The position numbers and the translations under genes are program-made. This document shows positions 45,604 to 54,526 of a stretch of 64,000 nt of DNA, piece by piece. Every line of letters begins with the position of its first letter. Within the stretch, counting starts at the first letter, position 1. The stretch covers positions 80,903 to 144,902 of the forward strand of contig NZ_SRXN01000020.1 of NCBI RefSeq assembly GCF_004827385.1. The letters run 5' to 3'. The notes beneath the pieces are model-generated. The model made no database searches. It saw only the letters and a program-made list of their open reading frames with translations, and had not been told where the DNA came from. Source of the stretch: Ensifer sp. MPMI2T (GTDB taxonomy: Bacteria > Pseudomonadota > Alphaproteobacteria > Rhizobiales > Rhizobiaceae).

Positions 45604-47820
45604 TCACGATGCGTTGCGTTCACGTGCGGCCTTGCGCACCACGAGAGGTACTGGCATTTCACCGCTCAGGCCAAAAAGCGCTGTCACTCTTTGCAGCCGC
45701 TCGGCGGCAACGCCAGTCAGCGGCCCGGGAGCCTCCAGGACCTCTCGAAGGGCGGCAAAGGCAGCGCGGCGTTCCTCGACTTTCTCCGGCAGCAGTTTTG
45801 GAATGGCTGCAAGCGCCGCCTCCTCGTCTACCAGCAACATGAAATACTGCGTGCGCATCAGAGCCTTGAACTCGGCAAGCGTCAGTTGCTTGGCGGAGGG
45901 ATGAGCGCGCCGAAGCCGTCGGACCGCTTCGAACCCGCGCTCGTCGACCCTGCCGCGCGCCATACCGATAAAAAGCAGCGCCCGGGCAAGAGCCTCCCGA
46001 AGGCCGCCCTTTGCCATGTCAGCTTTGAGCGCCGCGATCCTGTTCTCCAGCAGCGCCTTGTGCAGCAGGTTCTTTGCCGCTCTACGCGGAGGGCGGTCGG
46101 AGTTCGTGTCGATACCGAGCGCGGCTTGCAAGGCGGGCGCGCCATAGACCGCGTGGAACGTCTGCTCCGAAAGGTGCTCAACCATCTGGCGCCAAGCTTC
46201 CAGGCCATCGGCGACCTGCCGGGACATGTTCTCTTGCAGCGCCAGGAGCGGGTTGTCAGGTGCCGCCGGTTGGCGCGCATCACGGACTGCCCCGGCGGCC
46301 GCCTCGATCCAGGCGATGACCGGATTGCTTGGGCCGAAGACTTCGTATTGCAGGCGCAGCGGGTGCATGCTCCGCATCGCCTCCGCCATCGGAGGCGTCA
46401 CCATCGCCTTGATCCAGGGCTGCAGGTAGGTGCGGTAAAGCGCGAGATTGATGTCCGAGACCCGGGCAGCCGCGGCGAAGCGGCGGTCGTCCTCAAGATC
46501 GTTGCTGCCGAAGGCGTGGATATCGTCGAGCGTGCGCGCCTCGCAGCGCATGACCCATTCGCCGGTGACCAGGTCCGGATTCTCTACGGCCGGTCCCACC
46601 GGCTCCAGCACTGCCTCGTAAAGGCCAGGCGGCAACACGTCGATCAGGTCGATATTCGAGGCGAACTCGTCGTGTTCCTTGCGGGCAACACCGGCCGAGA
46701 CGAAGATGCCGAGATGCCCGATCTTCTCGTGCACTGTGTAGACGATGGTCTGGCCGTGCGCGCGGATCTCGTCGACGCTGTCGTAAAGATCCAGGATCCA
46801 GTCGAGCGCCTGCGCCGGCGGCGTGATGTTGTCGCCCTTCGAACAGAAGACGACGATCGGCGAGCGGATGTTGCGCATATCGATGGTCGTGCCATCGGAG
46901 GTCTGGATCTCGCCCGCGGCAAGCTTGTTGCCGACGAAGAGCTCATCGACGATGAACTGCATCTCCTCCGCGTTCAGCCTCACATGCCCGCCCCACCAGC
47001 GCTCGAAGCCGAGATAGCGGCCGGCCTCGGTGTCTATCTTGGAATAGAGGTTGTATTGCTTGGTCCAGAGCGTGTTGGCGGGGTTCTGGTTCTCGAAGTT
47101 CTGCACCAGCCAGGCGCCATCGAATATGCCGGCGCCAAGATCGCCGGTGAGCGCGGTCAGCCAGCTGCCGCCGAGCAGGCCTCCCGAATAGCGCATCGGA
47201 TATTGGCCCCTGACACCCGCCCAATAGGAAAGCGGCGCGCCCGCGATGATTATCGGCCCGAACAGTTCCGGGCGCAGCGAGGCAAGGATCATCACGGCCC
47301 AGCCGGCCTGGCAGTTGCCGATGACACAAGGCTTGCCATCGGCATCGGGGTGGCGGGCGATCACTGTTTCCAGGAAGATCGCTTCGGCGCGGGTGATATC
47401 CTCGATGGTCTGGCCGGGGACCGGCTCGGGAAGAAAGCCGATGAAATAACAGGCGTGGCCCGCCTTCATCGCGACGCCGATCTCGCTGTCCGCCTTGAAG
47501 CCGCCGATGCCGGGTCCGTGGCCGGCGCGTGGATCGACGACGACAAACGGCCTTTTCAATGGATCGATCACCGCGCCCGCGGGTGGCACGATCCGGACGA
47601 GCGCATAGTTGACGGGACGATCGAGCTTGCGGCCATCGGAGACGAGTTCCGCTTCATAATCGAGCACATGAGGCGCAGTGCGCGCCGCGTGCTCTTCGTA
47701 TTGGGTGCCGCGCTGCCGCATGACGTCCAGGAACAGGATGGAGCGCTGCCAAGCATCGAGCGCATAAGCGTAGGCGTCGGCAAAGGTCGGCACGGTCGGG
47801 ATGGTGGATTGCTCAGGCAT
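45604..47820 (-). CDS. DUF3141 / PHA-synthase-like alpha/beta hydrolase
   Basis: The 738-aa protein has an alpha/beta-hydrolase core with the nucleophile elbow VIGNCQAGWAVM, where Cys near residue 180 takes the place of Ser, as in polyhydroxyalkanoate synthases (G-x-C-x-G). Nearby features include PLKRPFVVVDPRAGHGPGIGG. The C-terminal 300 residues are helical and belong to DUF3141. It is the first gene of the pta-ackA-fabI operon; in Sinorhizobium a PhaC-like ORF is known before pta-ackA. The ATG at 47820 has GAGGAG eight bases upstream; a GTG nine bases earlier is possible. Polymer synthesis is unproven. Confidence 0.85.
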   Translation of the reverse strand: MPEQSTIPTVPTFADAYAYALDAWQRSILFLDVMRQRGTQYEEHAARTAPHVLDYEAELVSDGRKLDRPVNYALVRIVPPAGAVIDPLKRPFVVVDPRAGHGPGIGGFKADSEIGVAMKAGHACYFIGFLPEPVPGQTIEDITRAEAIFLETVIARHPDADGKPCVIGNCQAGWAVMILASLRPELFGPIIIAGAPLSYWAGVRGQYPMRYSGGLLGGSWLTALTGDLGAGIFDGAWLVQNFENQNPANTLWTKQYNLYSKIDTEAGRYLGFERWWGGHVRLNAEEMQFIVDELFVGNKLAAGEIQTSDGTTIDMRNIRSPIVVFCSKGDNITPPAQALDWILDLYDSVDEIRAHGQTIVYTVHEKIGHLGIFVSAGVARKEHDEFASNIDLIDVLPPGLYEAVLEPVGPAVENPDLVTGEWVMRCEARTLDDIHAFGSNDLEDDRRFAAAARVSDINLALYRTYLQPWIKAMVTPPMAEAMRSMHPLRLQYEVFGPSNPVIAWIEAAAGAVRDARQPAAPDNPLLALQENMSRQVADGLEAWRQMVEHLSEQTFHAVYGAPALQAALGIDTNSDRPPRRAAKNLLHKALLENRIAALKADMAKGGLREALARALLFIGMARGRVDERGFEAVRRLRRAHPSAKQLTLAEFKALMRTQYFMLLVDEEAALAAIPKLLPEKVEERRAAFAALREVLEAPGPLTGVAAERLQRVTALFGLSGEMPVPLVVRKAARERNAS

Positions 47821-47868
47821 AATGTCCACTCCTCGGCGCGATCGAAGATCGGTCTCATTCCTGCATGC

Positions 47869-47910
47869 AAATTAAGAGCAACGTTCTTGTCGAGTGTTGA
47901 TCCGCATCAA
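47869..47910 (-). promoter_or_regulatory. FNR/FixK-activated promoter (class II) of the pta operon
   Basis: TTGAT-CCGC-ATCAA at 47897-47910 is a perfect FNR/FixK box. Reading on the minus strand, exactly 22 bases separate it from TAATTT (47874-47869), which places the box at -41.5, the class II activator position. The predicted transcript starts near 47862, giving a leader of about 42 bases with a good GAGGAG site. Confidence 0.8.
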
Positions 47911-48190
47911 AGAAGGCAAGCGACAGGGCCGCATTTTATCCGATATTGTGGACCCCGCGACTGTCATTGTTGCAAGAGTCCGAAAAGCGTAGCGACGCCT
48001 TGTTACGGCGATTTGACGCTTCGCGCGAACGCGACGTCTGCGGTCGCGCCATATCCGCCCCAGCTTTCGGACGGTCCCAAATGCTCACGCGATAACATTG
48101 CACTGAAACGCACCGTCAGCAAGACAACCCTTGAAAATCGGCGCGTGGCTTGCCAATTGGGGCAAACAAATCAAGGAGGTTTGCAACGCG

Positions 48191-50080
48191 ATGAGTGAAG
48201 TCGAAATGTCCGTCGAGAAACATGTCTTCGAAGCCGATGTGGCGCGGCTGCTCCATTTGATGGTGCACTCGGTCTACTCGGACAAGAACATCTTCCTTCG
48301 GGAACTGATTTCGAATGCGGCGGATGCCTGCGAGAAGCTGCGCTACGAGGCGATCGTCGCACCTGAGCTGCTCGCCAGCGATCCCGCACCGCGCATCACG
48401 TTGACGCTGGACGAGGAAAAGGCGCGTCTCGTCGTGGAAGACAACGGCATCGGCATGAGCCGTGACGAACTGGTCGAAGCCCTCGGCACCATCGCACGGT
48501 CCGGCACGCGCGCGTTCATGGAGCGGATCGAGGCGGCACAGGGCAAGGAAGGCGCCCAACTCATCGGTCAGTTCGGTGTCGGTTTCTATTCCGCCTTCAT
48601 GGTGGCCGACAATGTCGACGTCGTTTCCCGCCGAACCGGCTCGGACAAGGCCTGGCACTGGGCATCCGACGGCAAGGGTAGCTACACGGTTTCCCCGGTT
48701 GAACTTGCCGATGCTCCGGCGCGCGGCACGCGGATCACTCTGCACCTCATGGACGATGCCAAGACTTACACGTCGCGCTGGACGGTCGAGCGGATCGTCA
48801 AGGAGCAGTCCGGCCATGTGCCCGTGCCGATCTCGATCGTGGAAAAGCCCGGCGAAGAGCCCGCCCAGGTCGCGGATGGCACGGCTCTCTGGACCAAGCA
48901 GAAGAGCGAGATCTCCAAGGAAGATTACGCGGATTTCTACCGCAGTGTCGCCGGCCAGTATGACGAACCAGCCGTGACCGTTCACTTCCGGGCGGAAGGT
49001 CGCCACGAATATACGGCACTCGCCTTCGTGCCGGGATCCAAGCCTTTCGATCTCTTCGACCCGGATCGCAAGGGGCGGATGAAGCTCTATGTCAAGCGTG
49101 TCTTCATCACTGACGAGGCGGAATTGCTGCCGCGTTACCTGCGCTTCGTGCGCGGCCTCATCGACACGGCCGACCTGCCGCTCAATGTCTCGCGCGAGAT
49201 GATCCAGGAGAGCCCGCTGCTCGCCAGCATCCGCAAAGGCTTGACCAGCCGGGTGCTGACCAGCATCGAGAAGCTGGCGGAAAGCGAACCGGAGGCCTTC
49301 GCCACAGTTTGGGATAACTTCGGCAGCGTTATCAAGGAAGGCATCTACGAGGATTTCGAGCGTCGGGCGCAGCTCATTGCGCTTTCGCGCTTCCGAACCA
49401 CCGCGTCGGACGACAAGCCGCGCGCCTTGAGCGACTACGCCAAGGACATGAAGGAAGGGCAGACGGCGATCTACTACCTGACCGGCGACAACCTCGCCCA
49501 ACTGAAAGCTTCGCCGCAGCTCGAAGGGTTCCGTGCCCGCGGCATCGAAGTGTTGCTGCTCACCGATCCGGTCGACAGCTTCTGGGTGACCTCGGCGCCG
49601 GATTTCGAAGGCAAGCCGTTCAAGTCGATCACGCAAGGGGCGGCGGATCTTGCCGGTATCGCAAAACAGGAGGCCGACGGGACGACGTCTGCGGAGACGA
49701 GCCAGACCGTTACGGAATTCGTGGCCTTCGCCAAGACGGCGCTCGGCGATGCGGTGTCCGATGTCAGGACCTCGGAGCGGCTGACGGAAAGCGCAGTTTG
49801 TCTCGTGGCACCCGAGCACGGACCGGATCGCCAGCTCGAGAAGATGCTGCAGGGTGCAGGCCGCATCGACGGCGCGGCAAAGCCGATCCTGGAGATCAAT
49901 CCTGGCCACAGCCTGATCGCTGCCATCGCTGCCTGCCCCGCCGAGGACGAGTCATTCCGCGAGGATGCGGTGAAGCTCCTGCTCGACCAGGCGCGCGTCC
50001 TCGACGGCGACAAGCCGGAAGATCCCCGCGCCTTTGCCGAGCGGCTGTCACGCGTCTTCAGCCGGGCTTTGAAGGGGTAA
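48191..50080 (+). CDS. htpG: Molecular chaperone HtpG (Hsp90)
   Basis: The 629-aa Hsp90 homologue has the GHKL ATP site: FLRELISNAADACEKLR, VEDNGIGMSRDELVEALGTIARSGT and IGQFGVGFYSAF. The middle domain includes RFVRGLIDTADLPLNVSREMIQE. Length matches bacterial HtpG. The ATG at 48191 (MSEVEMSVEKHVFEADV) lies 11 bases after AAGGAGG. The open frame extends 60 bases upstream without need. It is a single gene; the 370-base gap before it also holds the divergent FNR-type promoter. Confidence 0.95.
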   Translation: MSEVEMSVEKHVFEADVARLLHLMVHSVYSDKNIFLRELISNAADACEKLRYEAIVAPELLASDPAPRITLTLDEEKARLVVEDNGIGMSRDELVEALGTIARSGTRAFMERIEAAQGKEGAQLIGQFGVGFYSAFMVADNVDVVSRRTGSDKAWHWASDGKGSYTVSPVELADAPARGTRITLHLMDDAKTYTSRWTVERIVKEQSGHVPVPISIVEKPGEEPAQVADGTALWTKQKSEISKEDYADFYRSVAGQYDEPAVTVHFRAEGRHEYTALAFVPGSKPFDLFDPDRKGRMKLYVKRVFITDEAELLPRYLRFVRGLIDTADLPLNVSREMIQESPLLASIRKGLTSRVLTSIEKLAESEPEAFATVWDNFGSVIKEGIYEDFERRAQLIALSRFRTTASDDKPRALSDYAKDMKEGQTAIYYLTGDNLAQLKASPQLEGFRARGIEVLLLTDPVDSFWVTSAPDFEGKPFKSITQGAADLAGIAKQEADGTTSAETSQTVTEFVAFAKTALGDAVSDVRTSERLTESAVCLVAPEHGPDRQLEKMLQGAGRIDGAAKPILEINPGHSLIAAIAACPAEDESFREDAVKLLLDQARVLDGDKPEDPRAFAERLSRVFSRALKG

Positions 50081-50097
50081 AGAACTTAGCGGATATG

Positions 50098-50212
50098 CCC
50101 CTCATCCGGCCTGCCGGCCACCTTCTCCCCGCAAGCGGGGCGAAGGGGACTCGCCGCAGCGCCCGCCAAAATCCCCTCGCCCCGCTTGCGGGGAGAGGGC
50201 TAGGGTGAGGGG
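50098..50212. repeat. RIME-like palindromic repeat
   Basis: The element opens with CCCCTCATCCGGCCTGCCGG and closes with GGCTAGGGTGAGGGG. Inside, CTTCTCCCCGCAAGCGGGGCG pairs with CGCCCCGCTTGCGGGGAGAGG. This is the layout of the RIME-type repeats spread between genes in rhizobia. It lies between the convergent htpG and CoA-transferase genes. Confidence 0.8.
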
Positions 50213-50252
50213 GGCAAAGGCGGCAAACTCGCAACGTGAAGCCTAGCCGGTC

Positions 50253-51440
50253 TCACCCTTTTGCTTTCGGGACCGCCATGCCGATCTCGGCCAGCACTTC
50301 CGCCGTATGCTCCCCCAGCCGCGGTACCCCGCGCTCAAGCGCCAGCGAGGCCCCGGAGAAGCGAAGCGGAGTCCTAACGCCCGGCGACGTTCCCGCCGCT
50401 GCGCCGGTGTGTGGCGTATCGACCCGCATCTGCCGATGGAGGATCTGCGGATCGGCAAAGACATCGGCGACCGTGTTGATCGGGCCGCCCGGGACACCGG
50501 CGGCTTCGAGTTTCGCCAGGAGCGCGTCCCGCGCGAACCTCGCCGTCTCCGCGGCGAGTTCCGGCGTAAGTATGTCGCGATGCTGAACACGGCCGGCATT
50601 GGTCAGGTATCGCTCGTCGGACGCCAGGTCCGCGCGGCCGAGCACGTCGCAGAATTTGACGAACTGCCGGTCGTTTCCGACGGCGACGATGAGATGCCCG
50701 TCGGCGGTCGGAAACACCTGATACGGCGCAATGTTCGGATGCGCATTGCCAAGACGCCGCGGCGCCTTGCCCGAGACGAGAAAATTCAGCGCCTGATTGG
50801 CGAGCACGCCTGTCATGCAATCAAGCAGCGCCATGTCGATCTGCTGCCCCTCGCCGGTGCGTTCGCGCTGCGCAAGCGCCGCCTGGACGGCAATCACGCC
50901 GTAAAGCCCGGTAAAAATGTCGGCGAAGGCGACGCCGATCTTCTGCGGCTCGCGATCCGGCTCACCGGTCAGATCCATGATCCCGCTCATGCCCTGGACG
51001 ATGTAGTCGTAGCCGGCGCGGTGGGCATAGGGGCCGTCCTGGCCGAATCCGGTCACGGAACAATAGATGAGCCGCGGGTTGATCTTCCTCAGGCACTCAT
51101 AGTCGAGCCCGTATTTGGCGAGACCGCCGACCTTGAAGTTTTCGAGCAGCACGTCGGATTGCGCCGCGAGCCGCCGCACCGCTTCCTGCCCCTCCCCTGT
51201 CGTGAAGTCGAGCACGACCGAACGCTTGCCCCGGTTGCAGGCGTGGAAATAGGCGGCGTCGAGCTTCTCGCCATCCTCTCCTTCGACAAAGGGCGGTCCC
51301 CAGGTTCGGGTGTCGTCGCCGGCCGGGCTTTCGACCTTGATGACGTCGGCTCCAAGATCGGCGAGTGTCTGGCCGATCCAGGGACCAGCCAGAATCCGGG
51401 CCAGTTCGAGAACGCGAATACCCTTCAGCGGCGCTTCCAT
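50253..51440 (-). CDS. Class III (CaiB/BaiF) CoA-transferase, probably glutarate-specific
   Basis: The 395-aa protein has the class III hallmarks: GIRVLELARILAGPWIGQTLADLGADVIKVE, FHACNRGKRSVVLD, and the catalytic Asp near IVQGMSGIMDLTGEPD. Family members move CoA between carboxylic acids through an aspartyl anhydride. The gene follows gcdH by 11 bases on the same strand, as in succinyl-CoA:glutarate CoA-transferase/glutaryl-CoA dehydrogenase pairs. Activation of glutarate is therefore the best guess. The start is the ATG at 51440, without a clear Shine-Dalgarno, which suggests coupling. Confidence 0.88.
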   Translation of the reverse strand: MEAPLKGIRVLELARILAGPWIGQTLADLGADVIKVESPAGDDTRTWGPPFVEGEDGEKLDAAYFHACNRGKRSVVLDFTTGEGQEAVRRLAAQSDVLLENFKVGGLAKYGLDYECLRKINPRLIYCSVTGFGQDGPYAHRAGYDYIVQGMSGIMDLTGEPDREPQKIGVAFADIFTGLYGVIAVQAALAQRERTGEGQQIDMALLDCMTGVLANQALNFLVSGKAPRRLGNAHPNIAPYQVFPTADGHLIVAVGNDRQFVKFCDVLGRADLASDERYLTNAGRVQHRDILTPELAAETARFARDALLAKLEAAGVPGGPINTVADVFADPQILHRQMRVDTPHTGAAAGTSPGVRTPLRFSGASLALERGVPRLGEHTAEVLAEIGMAVPKAKG

Positions 51441-51451
51441 GACGGCAACAC

Positions 51452-52639
51452 TCAGAAGAACGCCTGCAGCCCGGTCTGGGCGCGGCCGAGGATCAGGGCA
51501 TGTACGTCATGAGTACCCTCATAGGTGTTGACAGTCTCCAGGTTCAGCATGTGACGCATCACCTGGTATTCCTCGGAAATGCCATTGCCGCCGTGCATGT
51601 CGCGGGCCATGCGGGCGATATCGAGCGCCTTGCCGCAATTGTTGCGCTTGACGATCGAGATCATTTCCGGGGCCATCCGGCCCTCGTCCATCAACCGGCC
51701 GACACGGAGCGACCCCTCCAGTCCGAGCGTGATCTCGGTCTGCATATCCGCGAGCTTCTTCTGGAAGAGCTGCGTCTGGGCGAGCGGACGGTTGAACTGC
51801 TTGCGATCAAGCCCGTATTGGCGCGCCGCATGCCAGCAGAACTCGGCCGCACCGAGCGCGCCCCACGAGATGCCGTAGCGGGCGCGATTGAGGCAGCCGA
51901 AGGGGCCCTTGAGCCCTTCGACATTCGGCAGCAGGGCGTCCTCGCCGACCTCGACATTGTCGAGAACGATCTCGCCGGTGATCGATGCGCGGAGCGAAAG
52001 CTTGCCGGCGATCTTCGGCGCCGAAAGCCCTTTCAAGCCTTTTTCCAGCACGAAGCCGCAGATCGCATTTCCATGTGCCTCCGACTTCGCCCAGACGACG
52101 AAGACATCGGCAAGCGGCGCGTTGGAAATCCACATCTTCGAGCCGATCAGATGGTAGCCGCCATCGGTCTTGATTGCCCGCGTCTTCATGCCGGCGGGAT
52201 CGGAGCCGGCGTCCGGCTCGGTCAGGCCGAAGCAGCCGATCCATTCGCCGCTGATGAGCTTCGGAAGATACTTCCGCTTCTGATCCTCGGAACCGTAGGC
52301 GAAGATCGGATAGATGACGAGCGACGACTGCACGCTCATCATCGAACGATAGCCGGAATCGACACGCTCGATTTCGCGGGCGACGAGGCCATAGGCGACA
52401 TAGGACGCGCCGACGCCACCGTAGCTTTCCGGCACGGTGACACCGAGCAGGCCGAGGTCGCCCATCTCGCGGAAGATCGTCGGGTCGGTCTTCTCCTCGC
52501 GATAGGCTTCGATCACGCGCGGTTGCAGCTTCTCCTGGGCGTAGGCGCGCGCCGTATCGCGGATCATCCGCTCGTCTTCGCTCAACTGATCCTCGAGCAG
52601 AAACGGATCGTCCCATTGGAACTGGATCTTTTCGGCCAT
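51452..52639 (-). CDS. gcdH: Glutaryl-CoA dehydrogenase
   Basis: The 395-aa acyl-CoA dehydrogenase carries [35 protein letters not shown] and the C-terminal catalytic Glu in [17 protein letters not shown], where Arg/His environment and TYEGT are typical of GcdH. It dehydrogenates and decarboxylates glutaryl-CoA to crotonyl-CoA in lysine, tryptophan and glutarate breakdown. The start at 52639 ([19 protein letters not shown]) has GGGAGAG upstream; a much longer open frame is not coding-like. It is divergent from a LysR gene. Confidence 0.93.
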   Translation of the reverse strand: MAEKIQFQWDDPFLLEDQLSEDERMIRDTARAYAQEKLQPRVIEAYREEKTDPTIFREMGDLGLLGVTVPESYGGVGASYVAYGLVAREIERVDSGYRSMMSVQSSLVIYPIFAYGSEDQKRKYLPKLISGEWIGCFGLTEPDAGSDPAGMKTRAIKTDGGYHLIGSKMWISNAPLADVFVVWAKSEAHGNAICGFVLEKGLKGLSAPKIAGKLSLRASITGEIVLDNVEVGEDALLPNVEGLKGPFGCLNRARYGISWGALGAAEFCWHAARQYGLDRKQFNRPLAQTQLFQKKLADMQTEITLGLEGSLRVGRLMDEGRMAPEMISIVKRNNCGKALDIARMARDMHGGNGISEEYQVMRHMLNLETVNTYEGTHDVHALILGRAQTGLQAFF

Positions 52640-52706
52640 GTCTCTCTCCCGTCGTATTTTTCCGCCTGTGGTTATGGCAAGTGGGCTCAACGGTTTCAAA
52701 CGAAAT

Positions 52707-52721
52707 TGAGGCACTGCCTCA
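52707..52721. promoter_or_regulatory. Palindrome in the gcdH-LysR intergenic region
   Basis: TGAGGCA-C-TGCCTCA has perfect seven-base arms. It is 68 bases upstream of the gcdH start and 85 before the LysR gene. It is the likely binding site for the LysR-type regulator encoded next to it. Confidence 0.55.
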
Positions 52722-52805
52722 TGCGTCTGGGGAATGGACCTTGCGCCCGAGGCGGTTCTGCTGATTATTCGGAAACGCGATACAAAGATCGACACATCCG
52801 CCGCC

Positions 52806-53762
52806 ATGACCAACAATCGTCTCGAACGTTTTGCCCACAATCTGGACTGGAATCTGCTGCGCACCTTCGTCGTCGTCGTCGAGGAGGGCAGCATCACGGC
52901 GGCGGCCAACCGGCTGCTTTTGCAGCAGCCGGCCGTCAGCATGGCGTTGAAGCGGCTGGAGCAGACCGTCGGCCAGAAGCTGATCGACCGGAGGCCGGGT
53001 CGGTTCAATCTCACCGAAGCTGGCGAGAAATTGCACGGCCAGTGCCGGGACATTTTCGCGGCGGTGGTCCGTCTGCCCAATGTGCTGGAGACCGCGGGCG
53101 AAGAGGTGACCGGCCATCTCAACATCCATTCGGTCAGCCATGCTCACAATCCGGCCTGGGATCGCAAGCTCGACACTTTCTTCCGAATGCATCCGAAAGT
53201 GACACTGTCGGTGACGATCGCGACGACGGTCGATGTGCTCAGCGCCGTCGAACGCAACATCGCCACGATGGGCCTTTGCGACGGCATCATTCCTGACGGA
53301 TTGAACAAGAGCTTCCATATTCGCGAGCGTTACGCACTTTATTGCGGGCGCGGCCATCGGCTGTTTGGTGTCGAAGGGGTCGATTTCAACGACCTGCGTG
53401 GCGACCCCTATATCGCCTTCATGGCCGACGTCCTTGGCGGGCAGCACATGAATTCCGTCACCGCCGTTCGCGCCATCGGCTCCTTCGGCCAACAGGTCCG
53501 GGGCGTTTCCTGCAATGTCGAGGAGGTCATGCGGCTGATTTCGGCGAATGTCGGTATCGGCATGCTGCCCGATCACCTCGCAGAACCTGCAGTCAAGGCC
53601 GGGCAGCTGTGGCAACTGCCGCCCTACAGCGACCTTCCGACGACGGATGTCTTTCGAATCTCGAACCCGAACTCGATTCTCAATCCGGCGGAGGCAGCCT
53701 TTCTCGCGCATGTCGCAGACACGGAACCGCTGGATCACCGTCTGAGTCATCATCTGGATTGA
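52806..53762 (+). CDS. LysR-family regulator of the gcdH operon
   Basis: The 318-aa protein has the LysR N-terminal winged helix ([42 protein letters not shown]), a linker helix and a two-lobed effector domain. Divergence from gcdH and the CoA-transferase suggests control of glutarate catabolism, as GcdR does in other proteobacteria. The ATG at 52806 ([15 protein letters not shown]) was chosen over a longer frame because it matches the usual N-terminal length. The ligand is presumably glutarate or a CoA ester, by inference. Confidence 0.9.
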   Translation: MTNNRLERFAHNLDWNLLRTFVVVVEEGSITAAANRLLLQQPAVSMALKRLEQTVGQKLIDRRPGRFNLTEAGEKLHGQCRDIFAAVVRLPNVLETAGEEVTGHLNIHSVSHAHNPAWDRKLDTFFRMHPKVTLSVTIATTVDVLSAVERNIATMGLCDGIIPDGLNKSFHIRERYALYCGRGHRLFGVEGVDFNDLRGDPYIAFMADVLGGQHMNSVTAVRAIGSFGQQVRGVSCNVEEVMRLISANVGIGMLPDHLAEPAVKAGQLWQLPPYSDLPTTDVFRISNPNSILNPAEAAFLAHVADTEPLDHRLSHHLD

Positions 53763-53937
53763 TAGCGACCCGGAGCGTGGCCCTCAGGCACGTCGAACCT
53801 AACCCTTGAGGCTCAAAAAGGCACCCAGCGCACCGGCTAACAGCGATGCGATGGTGGTCGGCTGCCGGGCAGTTGAGCGACACGACCCCGAAGGCACCCG
53901 GCGCTGCCGTCGCGGTTTTCACACTCATTGGCTGAGG

Positions 53938-54510
53938 TTAGACGTAAAGCAGACCTTGCCTCAGCGCTATGGCGACAGCGTCGGCGCGGTTCTGCGCATG
54001 AAGCTTGGCAAGCACTGCAGCGACGTGAAATTTCGCGGTATGCACCGAGATTTTGAGCTGGCGGGCGATCACCTTATTCGAGGCCCCGTCAGCAAGCAGC
54101 GCAAGCGTTTCCAATTCGCGGGGGCTGAGTGACAGGCTGTGGGGCACCTCTCTCGGCAGCACTGCCTCTTCCACATCAGCGGTTTCTTTTGCACCCCCAG
54201 CGTCAACGGCTGACAGGCGATATCCTGCCGCGACGACGGTCGTCGCGGCAGCGATGAGAGCGGCATCCGCGGAATGCGGCAGCACAGCATGGATGTTGCC
54301 AGCCGAGGCTGCTGCACCAAGCACGATATGCGGCGTTGCTGCGTCGAGAGGTTCGCCATCGGTCACGACCACATCGAAATTCTCCGGCTGCTCGAGATCG
54401 AAAGACGTCGCCACGGCCACATGACCGCGCTCCCCCAGAGCATGTTCCAATTCCTCCGTTTGCTCCGGATCGGACAGGGCTATCATCACTGTCAGCGGGC
54501 GCTCAGCCAT
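53938..54510 (-). CDS. LuxR-type regulator with receiver-like domain
   Basis: The 190-aa protein has a C-terminal LuxR/FixJ helix-turn-helix (LSPRELETLALLADGASNKVIARQLKISVHTAKFHVAAVLAKL). Its N-terminal 110 residues resemble a receiver (TVMIALSDPEQTEELEHAL, then FDVVVTDGEPL with an Asp at the phosphorylation position). The early acidic pair is not convincing and no Lys motif is seen, so phosphorylation is doubtful. It lies 16 bases downstream of the HtrA-like gene, on the same strand. Confidence 0.85.
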   Translation of the reverse strand: MAERPLTVMIALSDPEQTEELEHALGERGHVAVATSFDLEQPENFDVVVTDGEPLDAATPHIVLGAAASAGNIHAVLPHSADAALIAAATTVVAAGYRLSAVDAGGAKETADVEEAVLPREVPHSLSLSPRELETLALLADGASNKVIARQLKISVHTAKFHVAAVLAKLHAQNRADAVAIALRQGLLYV

Positions 54511-54526
54511 CCATCCTCACTGTCGC

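Noticed and set aside
47961..47967. CTGTCAT, a half Pho box, upstream of htpG and the pta operon.
   Set aside because: The second half-site at 11 bases (GCAAGAG) does not match, so a PhoB site is not supported.
45238..48198. A 986-codon open frame on the plus strand across pta and the DUF3141 gene.
   Set aside because: It is the antisense of two well-supported genes. Absence of stops is common on the opposite strand of GC-rich genes, and its composition (rich in Arg, His, Asp) is not protein-like.
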